Assembly: GCA_033977485.1 (NCBI GenBank)
Contig: CM066991.1
Coordinates: 54,352,850 to 54,416,849, forward strand
DNA length: 64,000 bases
Origin: Hydrangea macrophylla
Lineage: Eukaryota > Streptophyta > Magnoliopsida > Cornales > Hydrangeaceae
Reading direction: 5' to 3'
Every line of letters begins with the position of its first letter. Positions within the stretch are counted from its first letter, which is position 1. A model generated the notes under the pieces. It was given only the letters and a program-made list of their open reading frames with translations, was not told where the DNA came from and ran no database searches. The position numbers and the translations under genes are program-made. This document shows positions 56,878-64,000 of the stretch, one piece after another.

Positions 56878-58447
56878 CTCTGTTGTGAAAGGCGCGCCCG
56901 AGGCGCGCCTAGGCGCGAGGCGCAGGCGGGCGCGAGGCATGAGCCTCGCCTAAGGCAAGGCGAAGCGCATTCAACTGGGCGCAATCGAGGCGCGCCTTTT
57001 TGGGCTTTTCGATGAGGCGCAGGGCGCAGAAGGCGCACGCCCCATGTAATTGAGGCCCTAGCACAGATTTTTAACCCCAAATGAATTTTCAATCAGTTTT
57101 TCCATAGAAAAAAACAAAAAAAAAAAAAAAAAAAAAAGAAGAAGAAGAAGAGGAAGAAATGAAAGAAGAAGGAGCTGCGACCAGTGGGAGCCCTAGGCGA
57201 CTTCAAATCTTCAGGTATGTTCTTTCTTTCTTCCTCTTCTTCTTCACTGATCTTCTTCTTCTTCTTCTTCGCTAGTCTGCGACCCTTTTTTTTTTTTTTT
57301 TCCTTTTCTTCTCTTCTTTTTGCAAGTCTGTTCTTCTTCGCAGCTTCGCTGCTGCTTCTTCTTCTTCTTCTTCTTCTTCGCTAGGACTCTTTTTTTTGCC
57401 TTTCTTTCCTTATTCTTGCAAGTCTGCGAAAGTGAAATAAACAGCCTTTTTTTTTTCCATTTTTTTTCCTTTATAGTTGATTAACATGATGCATCTTCTT
57501 TATTTCCTTTTTCCAGTCGGTGTGGTATAGAGTCCTGTTTTGACTTTTTTTTTTGTTTCCTTGTTTTAAAATGTAGTGCAGCTGTTATCAACTTATACAA
57601 TATAATATAATAGTTGATAAGATTAGTCATAAGAGATAAGGCTATATAATATATTACTATTAGTAATGATACAATATCAGTGGTCCCAGGCCACTATTAT
57701 TAACTTATCATACATAAATAATACTCCCTCCGTCCCATAATAAGTGTCCACATTTCCTTTTTTGGATGTCCCACAATAAGTGTCCACTTCCTAAATTGGC
57801 ATATAGCTTTTATTTACTTTCCAAAACTACCCTTATAATAAAGACAAAGTAGCATTTATTTGTGGTCTCAAAACAAGCAAAAAGTCAAACACCCATCACA
57901 TCTAAGGGTAAAATTGGAAAGTGGCCATTTAATGAACCCAAAAAACTAATATAATACAACTTTCTTAAACAATGTGCAAAATGGAAGTGGACACTTATTA
58001 TGGGACGGAGGGAGTATAATATATCAGCTTCTTTATATATTTTTTTTTCTTTTCTTTCCTTTTCTTCTTCTGTTATTTTGTATTGTATTGTAATGTGCTA
58101 ATCTTTTTCCACACAAAAATACATAAAAACAGATTTTAGAAGGCAAAAATTACTAGAAAATTTTAAAAAATACTAGAAAATAGTAGAAAATTATAAAAAA
58201 TTGTTTTAATGTCTTAATTTTTGGATGGAGCACTAGGTATAAAATACTAGAAAATTAAAAAAAATCATGTAAAAATACTAAGATATGTTTAAAAAAAAAA
58301 AAAGACAACCATGCTACTATATCATATAAAAAACTATATGTATTTTTGCGCCTCACTTCGCTCGGGCGCGCGCCTCAAAGTGCGCCTCGCGCCTAGGCTC
58401 CAGGAGACCTTTGCGCCTCAGTGCGCCTTGCGCCTTAAATAACCTTG
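56878..58447. mobile_element. hAT-type element (1570 bp) with GGCGC-rich ends
   Basis: ACCAAAAC flanks both sides (56870-56877 and 58448-58455), an exact 8-bp duplication inside the copia RT frame. Ends CTCTGTTGTGAAAGGCGC and complement CAAGGTTATTTAAGGCGC are imperfect inverted repeats with long GCGCC/GGCGC-rich subterminal regions. The interior has A, GAA and CTT runs and a Stowaway MITE. No transposase is visible. Confidence 0.88.
57724..58014. mobile_element. Stowaway MITE (291 bp)
   Basis: Perfect 28-bp terminal inverted repeats begin CTCCCTCCGTCCCATAATAA, the Stowaway (Tc1/mariner) hallmark. TA flanks both sides (57722-57723 and 58015-58016). Confidence 0.95.
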
Positions 58448-58455
58448 ACCAAAAC

Positions 58456-59282
58456 GGAAGGTAAGGTCTGCCGTCTACGAAAATCATTGTATGGGCTTAA
58501 ATAATCACCTAGAGTGTGGTTTGATTGTTTTTTCTCAAGCTGGTAAAATACGGATTCAAACAAGGCCAAGGTGATCATACACTATTTACTAAGCACTCTC
58601 CTTGTGGGAAGGTAACAACTTTGATAGTCTATGCCGATGATGTTGTCCTCACTGGGAATAATCTAGAGGAAATGGGGAAGTTGAAGACCTACCTGGCTAA
58701 GGAATTTGAAATCAAAGATTTGGAAAGCTTGAAATATATCTTGCGAATTAAAGTGGCTAGATCCAAAGATGGGATTTTTATTTCCCAGAGACAGTATGTG
58801 CTGGACCTACTAAAGGAAACAGGGATGCTTGGAAGCAAGGCAGTTGATACTCCAATAGATCCAAATCAGAAACTTAGTGATGATATAAGTGGAGAACTTG
58901 TAGAAAAGGGAGATATCAGAGAATGGTTGGTAAGCTGGTTTATTTATCTCACACCAGACCAGACATTGCCTTTGTTGTGAGTGTGGTAAGTCAATTTATG
59001 CACTCTCCAAGGCAAACCCATCTTGATGCCGTCTTTCGAATTGTGAGGTATCTCAAGTCAGCAGCAGGGAAAGGTCTGTTCTTCTGTAAGCATGGTCATA
59101 CTCGAGCTGAAGCCTTTACTGATGCTGATTGGGCAGGATCCATGACTGATAGGAGGTCGACAACGGGGTATTGTTCCTTTGTTGGAGGGAACTTAGTAAC
59201 CTGGCAGAGCAAGAAACAGCCCGTAGTGGCTAGATCTAGTGTCGAAGCAGAGTTTAGATCTATGGCGCTAGGGGTGTGTGAG
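58456..59282 (+). pseudogene. Copia reverse transcriptase (downstream part) and RNase H
   Basis: After the hAT, KVCRLRKSLYGLK resumes, with a TAA following. The catalytic VYADDVVLTGN lies at about 58630-58660. LKYILRIKVARSKDGIF and QRQYVLDLLKETGML follow. A frameshift near 58930 leads to GKLVYLSHTRPDIAF and RNase H (ADWAGSMTDRRSTTGYCSF; KQPVVARSSVEAEFRSMA). The gene stops at VCE where the minus-strand LTR begins. Confidence 0.9.
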
Positions 59283-59914
59283 TGATGTAGAACACAAAGT
59301 TAGTTTTGATGAGGTGAAGGACTGTAAACTGTCAGGGCTGTTTTCCAACAATGAACAGTAAATGTGAACAGTAAATAACAGGGCTGTTTGTGTGAATAAA
59401 GTTGAATTGACATGAAGGGAAGAGGAAGAGGGAAGAAAGAATTATCTAGGCTTCACACCAAGGGTTTCTTTGGCATCACACCAAAGGAAGGTTGCATCTC
59501 ACAAGCCAAGAAAGCTGAATAGCTGTAGAAATCTCTTCATTCATTCATTGATTTCTAAAATCTTGGGATACAACAATTTATAAACCACCAGAACATAGAT
59601 TCAAGGCATAGGTTTAATGGACAGTCAATGCAAATGTCCTTTGCTATTCCCTAAGGGGTTAGGTGGGGATGCAACTAACATTTACTGAAATGGACCTAGT
59701 AAATGCGGAAATGTGTCTAATAAATGTTGATTACATGCAACTATGTGTTGGCTCAGCCCACTTAATAACTAAGCCCATATATTAAGCAATCTCCCATGTG
59801 GGGTCCATGTCATCCAAAGCATGCCAAATCAAGTTTTGGGCCTTAGAATGGTCCTTAGAATGATCATGCCCAGATCTTTTATTCCCCTTAGAATGCTGCC
59901 ACTGATTTCCATCA
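59283..59914 (-). repeat. 3' LTR of the Reina-like element (632 bp)
   Basis: On the minus strand TGATGGAAATC...TTCTACATCA; the terminal TGATG/CATCA are inverted. The tract TTCAAGCAGGGAGAGT (59915-59930 complement) upstream is the polypurine tract. Boundaries are inferred from the copia break on the left and this tract on the right. Confidence 0.7.
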
Positions 59915-59930
59915 ACTCTCCCTGCTTGAA

Positions 59931-60259
59931 AGAACTCGACCATGGCCAGTTAAATGCATGGAATCTCTCATAGAGGTCATGGTTGAGATGTTGCAACTCA
60001 TTATCAATACCCACGTGCAATCTGAAAGTGGTCGCCCCTTCCATTTGACAAGATATTTCTGGTAACCACCATCCCGAGTAGATACAATTTGATGGTCAAC
60101 AATGTCTTCAATTTCTTTCTTCAGTTTTGGAGCTTGCGGGAGACGAGCAATTTGATCACTGGGAGTACTATCATGATGGTGCCCATAATAAGTAGTGAGG
60201 TCCTCAGTGTTACACATTACTAATGCCCATGTCATTCGGTAAGTCAAGTACGTAGGCAT
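59931..60259 (-). pseudogene. Integrase C-terminus with chromodomain
   Basis: KKEIEDIVDHQIVSTRDGGY and QKYLVKWKGRPLSDCTWV form a chromodomain with the aromatic and acidic positions of the chromatin-binding type. In active elements it steers integration by binding modified histones. A frameshift near 60040 separates it from the NHDLYERFHAF tail. Confidence 0.8.
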
Positions 60260-61498
60260 TGGAGCTGATTTTCTTCAAAGCATTGTAAGGGCCAGCACTC
60301 CTTGAATGAAGTTTCCTATAAGAACCTCTAGGATATCGTTCTGGTCGGATTCGAACCATAACCATATCCCCTTCATTAAATTCAGCAAACTTCTTTTCAA
60401 ATCAGCATGTTTTTTGTAACCCTCATTATTGGTTGCAATTTTTCTTCTAACATCATGTATGTCATGAATGTGCTTACTAAAAGCTTCAGCTTCCGCACTA
60501 GGACGAGCCTCAATTGGTAGAGGAACTAAATCAATTGTTTTCCTAGGGAGTAAACCTGTCACAATCTCAAATGGGCTTCTACCCGTGGTCCTGTTCACAG
60601 AACTATTATATGCAAATTCAGCCATAGGAAGTACTTGATCCCAACTGGTAATATGATCACCCACAAGGCAACGAAGAAGATCTCCCAAACTCCGATTAAC
60701 AACCTCCGTCTGTCCATCAGTTTGTGGATGGAAAGTGGTTGAAAATTTCAGCTTTGTATTCAGCAACTTCCATAGAGTGCGCCAAAAATTACTCACAAAC
60801 TTCACATCACGGTCTGAAACAATAGTCTTAGGCAGCCTGTGGAGTCTTCCAACTTCTTTAAAGAAAATCTTTGCAATGTGGACAGTATCGGTTGTCTTAG
60901 AACAAGGTATAAAATGAGCCATTTTGGAAACCCGATCAACCACAACAAAAACAGAATCATGTCCTCAAATAGTTTTTGGTAATCCGAGGACAAAATCCAT
61001 ACTTAGATCCCACCAGGGTTCATGAGGAGCTGGAAGTGGTGTATATAATCCCGTATTTTTCTTCCTTCCTTTCGATATTTGGCAAATTCGGCATTGAGAA
61101 ACAATCTTGGCCACATCCCTCTTTAATTTTGGGCAATAAAAACGATCTTCAACCATCGCAATGGTTTTATCCCTACCAAAATGACCTGCTGTCCCACCAG
61201 AATGTAGTTCCCATATGATTTGGTCACGGAGAGACGTGCTGGGTAGGCATAATCTGGTTCCCTTGAAAAGATAGCCGTCATGCAAGGAAAATACAACATA
61301 CTCTGCTTGCTTACCAGCCAATAATTCAGCATATATAATGCTGAAATCCTTGCAAGATGGATGGTCTTTTTTGAGCAATTTGAAACCCACAACTTGGACA
61401 GCCATAGAGGAAAGAATATACACCACCCGACTGAGCACATCGGCTGCCTTATTCTCAAAACCAGCCTTATGATTAATAACAAAAGAATACTCTTGCAA
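60260..61498 (-). pseudogene. Integrase zinc and catalytic domains
   Basis: HSGGTAGHFGRDKT (about 61190) and CRICQISKGRKK (61070) form the HHCC domain. The core acidic residues are in SMDFVLGLPK (60990), TIVSDRDVKF (60825) and DGQTEVVNRSLG (60700). A stop near 60965 splits the frame (61498-60965 and 60943-60275), and a shift near 60400 follows. KAADVLSRV at 61450 is the RNase H tail. Confidence 0.88.
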
Positions 61499-62821
61499 AA
61501 ATGAAACCCACTTACCATGGCGATGGTTTAGTTTCTTCTGAGAATTGATGTACTACAGTGCTTCATGGTCAGAAAACAACACAAACTCTTTAAAAAGAAG
61601 ATAATGGCGCCAATAGCGAAGAGCTTGAATGACTGCATAAAACTCTTTATGGTAAGTGGAGTATTTCTGCTTGGCTTTGTTTAGTTTCTCACTAAAATAA
61701 GCAATTGGATGGCCTTCCTGGCTGAGCACTCCACCAATTCCAACATGTGATGCATCACAAATTACTTCAAACACTTTTGAGAAGTCGGGAAGATGTAGAG
61801 CAGGAGCTGAAGTCATCAGCTCTTTTATCTCCTCAAAAGCTTTGTTGCTGATTGGGTCCAAACAAATTGTCCTCCTTTCATACAATTTGTGATTGGTGCC
61901 ATTACTGTGTTGAAATTTCTGATGAAGCGGCGATAAAACGTTGCTAGCCCATGAAAGCTTCGCACTTCATGCAAGGTACTAGGAATCAGCCATTCTAATA
62001 TGACATTCACCTTGCTTGGGTCAACCTCCACGCCTTTAGATGAAACAACAAAGCCCAAGAATACCACACTTGGACTCGTAAAGAACACTTCTTCAAATTT
62101 AGGTAGAGTATCCCGGCGAAGTACCCTCATAACTTGTTCAAGATGAGAGATATGCTTTTCTCACGTCTTGTTATATATTAAAATGTCATCAAAGTAGACA
62201 ACCAGAAATCGGCCAATGAAAGGTTGTAATACCTGTGTCATGAAGCGCGTGAAGGTACTTGGTGCATTTGAAAGACCAAATGGCATAACTAGCCACTCAT
62301 ATAGCCCATCTCTTGTTTTGAAGGCCGTCTTCCACTCATCTCCAAGTCTTATACGAATTTGATGGTGGCCACTTTTCAGATCCATCTTCGAAAAGACACA
62401 AGAACCAACCATCATGTCAACATATCATCGAGTCGGGGAATAGGGAAGGGATATTTAACTGTGATCTTAATAATAGCGCGGCTGTCCACACACATTCACC
62501 AACTGCCATCTTTCTTTGGGGTGAGTAAAGCATGGACAGCACAAGGGCACAAACTTTCACGGATAAAACCTTGCCTTTTAAGTTCGGCATGTTCAATTGG
62601 ATTCATGCGTTATGCTGGAAGATTTGGCAATTGGGAGCCCGGTACAGGTCTATTGCATGCTGAACACTGTGCATGGGAGGAAGTTCTTTAGGTAGTTCTT
62701 CTGGAGCAATTTCGGAGAAGGCAGATAGAAGCTTACCACTTCCTGAGGCATTTCAGAGGCATGTACAACGGCTGTTTTTGCTACTTCTTTCATCACCATA
62801 GCATACATAACTCCCGTTTCC
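61499..62821 (-). pseudogene. Reverse transcriptase and RNase H
   Basis: [14 protein letters not shown] lies near 62430 and [18 protein letters not shown] at 62400. [12 protein letters not shown] and [10 protein letters not shown] are at about 62180-62290. [19 protein letters not shown] (62060) is the connection; VICDASHVGIGGVLSQEG (61770) and FVLFSDHEAL (61560) are RNase H. Frameshifts near 62410, 62160 and 61870 and several stops are present. The catalytic YFDD is a tolerated variant of YIDD. Confidence 0.88.
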
Positions 62822-63289
62822 TTACTCTCTTCTTGAAATTGACTTATTTTCAGTAACATTCTTTGGTCCTTTTTCTTTGAATTTTCCCATTTCAGATGTC
62901 GTCATAGGCTTCAAAACTATTGTTTTCTTGTTGAATAAGAAGCTATATGTATTTTCTTTCCCACTATGATACACATCTCTATCATAAAGCCAAGGTCTCC
63001 CAAGAAGAATATGTGTAACTTTCATGGGAATCACGTCACACCAAATGGAATCTTTATAAGCACCATAAGAAAGAGTAACAAGACGACGTTGGGTTACCGG
63101 AATGGAAGTACTATCAATCCAAGCTACTTTGTATGGTTGAGGATGCGGTTGAGCGGAAAGCTTAAGCTGCTCAACTGTTGCCGATGATACAACATTCATG
63201 GAACTCCCACCATCAATAATGAGCTTCCGGGCTTGATTACCACAGCGGACCAGCATCTGAAAAATTGAGGTACGCCGCCAATCCTCCAT
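62822..63289 (-). pseudogene. Protease domain of the Reina-like element
   Basis: An open 155-codon stretch includes KLIIDGGSSMNVVSSATVEQ, where Asp-Gly-Gly replaces the usual Asp-Ser/Thr-Gly, and HILLGRPWLYDRDVYHSGKE. Order and size fit chromovirus protease. Confidence 0.8.
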
Positions 63290-63296
63290 TTCAACT

Positions 63297-64000
63297 TTAG
63301 GGGCTGCGAGGATTCGTCAAACAACAGAATTTGGAGAAGTCTCCTTCATCCTCTAAATCTTCATTGTCAGTTAAATGAATTTTCTTCACCCTCATTTTCT
63401 TGTTCTTCCTCATTTTCCACCCCAATATGCAGATTCCTCTTTGGACATTGATATGCCATGTGGCCAATGTTACCACACCTAAAGCACCTGTTTTCATTAC
63501 CTCCGAGTTTATTAGTCATAGGAGCCTTGCTTTTAGGGTCAGCCACATTTGAAGATGACTTAGAACTGTTACGACGATTGTGATTTGCATCAAAGAACTT
63601 CTTAGGTGCTGTCTCCCCGACTTGAGATCCAAACGTTCTAGTAATTGGATAAGTCAAGTATTCCTCTATATCTAAGGCAACCTGAAATGCATGTTCCAAG
63701 CCGTATATTGGTTGGTGAAGTAACTCCCTCCTTATGTCCGGTCATAGACCAGTCTTGAATTGAGCAAGCGTCTGAGTTGGACTTGCCACCATTTGACTTC
63801 TGGTCTTTAGTTCATCAAATCTTTGCATGTACTCTGCCACATTCATGTTGTTTTGTTTCAATTCAACAAGCTGCTCACCCAGTTTGTCATGATAATTGGA
63901 AGGCATATACTTCTCTCGCAACTTAGTCTTCATTTCTTGCCATGTACCAATTGGTGGTTGTCCTAATCTCCTGATATCACCTTCAACACCTGTCCACCAA
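63297..64000 (-). pseudogene. gag, C-terminal part
   Basis: LREKYMPSNYHDKLGEQLVE and NVAEYMQRFDELKTR (63742-63933) are the capsid C-terminus. CFRCGNIGHMAYQCP (63440-63485) is a regular CCHC zinc knuckle. Acidic linkers follow (EEEQENEGEEN). A stop lies near 63740. The N-terminus is beyond the window. Confidence 0.85.

Larger units (their letters stand above)
53164..59282 (+). mobile_element. Ty1/copia element with short LTR, 3' part displaced
   Basis: It has a 158-bp 5' LTR, initiator tRNA-Met primer site, gag, integrase, reverse transcriptase and most of RNase H in normal copia order. A hAT element interrupts RT and a minus-strand chromovirus interrupts RNase H at 59282; the 3' end and 3' LTR should lie right of the window. 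Protease is largely lost between 54950 and 55090. Confidence 0.85.
59283..64000 (-). mobile_element. Reina-like chromovirus, partial
   Basis: Minus-strand Ty3/gypsy element with 3' LTR (59283-59914), chromodomain, integrase, RNase H, reverse transcriptase, protease and part of gag, running off the right edge. The short LTR and a chromodomain reading GYQKYLVKWKGRPLSDCTW fit the Reina lineage. It is inserted in the copia RNase H; GTGAG (59278-59282) is the likely duplication, with its partner outside the window. Confidence 0.85.

Overview
This window is plant nuclear DNA, almost certainly from an angiosperm with a repeat-rich genome. It is mostly nested transposable elements. I recognise only one piece of cellular gene: the first coding exon of the MYB-domain spliceosome protein CDC5 (46463-46639, + strand). 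The plant assignment rests on the element families (Athila, Tat, chromovirus LTR elements; Ty1/copia; RTE LINE; hAT, Tourist and Stowaway MITEs), on primer-binding sites typical of plant elements, and on CDC5. I cannot name the species.

Layout. (1) 1-17255 is a nest. A copia LTR (1-291, -) sits in the 3' LTR of a non-coding, LARD-like element (292-6296, -). That element sits in the 3' half of a decayed Athila-like element (6297 to about 11775, +). The Athila-like element in turn cuts into a Tekay/Del-type chromovirus (about 11776-17255, +). (2) 17256-17763 is AT-rich and holds a 163-bp MITE. (3) 17764-42284 is a Tat-type element on the - strand, with LTRs of 645 and 613 bp. It carries a decayed antisense spliced gene (19261-21156, +). 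Its reverse transcriptase gene is split by a younger 13.9-kb Athila element (24933-38825, +; two 1635-bp LTRs; 5-bp duplication CCCCC). (4) 42444-45604 is a hAT-type element holding a 2319-bp solo LTR (43176-45494; duplication ATATA). (5) 45622 to about 46010 is a Helitron-like fragment directly upstream of CDC5. (6) 46640-53163 is MITEs, a microsatellite and an RTE LINE (-), with a hAT inside the LINE and a Mutator-like element inside the hAT. (7) 53164-59282 is a copia element (+) holding a hAT that itself holds a Stowaway MITE. (8) 59283-64000 is a Reina-like chromovirus (-) inserted in the copia RNase H region and running off the right edge.

Almost all retroelement genes are broken by stops and frameshifts. 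The exception is the 505-codon ORF2 of the young Athila element, which is open throughout. Target-site duplications, mostly exact, let the order of insertion be read directly.

The most unusual signal is a module of short self-complementary sites (CAATCGATTG, and in another family CAGTCGACTG). The sites form clusters with roughly 20-bp spacing. In the Athila LTR, in the Athila spacer before ORF2 and in the unrelated solo LTR, two clusters lie about 600 bp apart. In both LTRs they bracket a TATA box, and in all three cases a 5' splice site lies between them.
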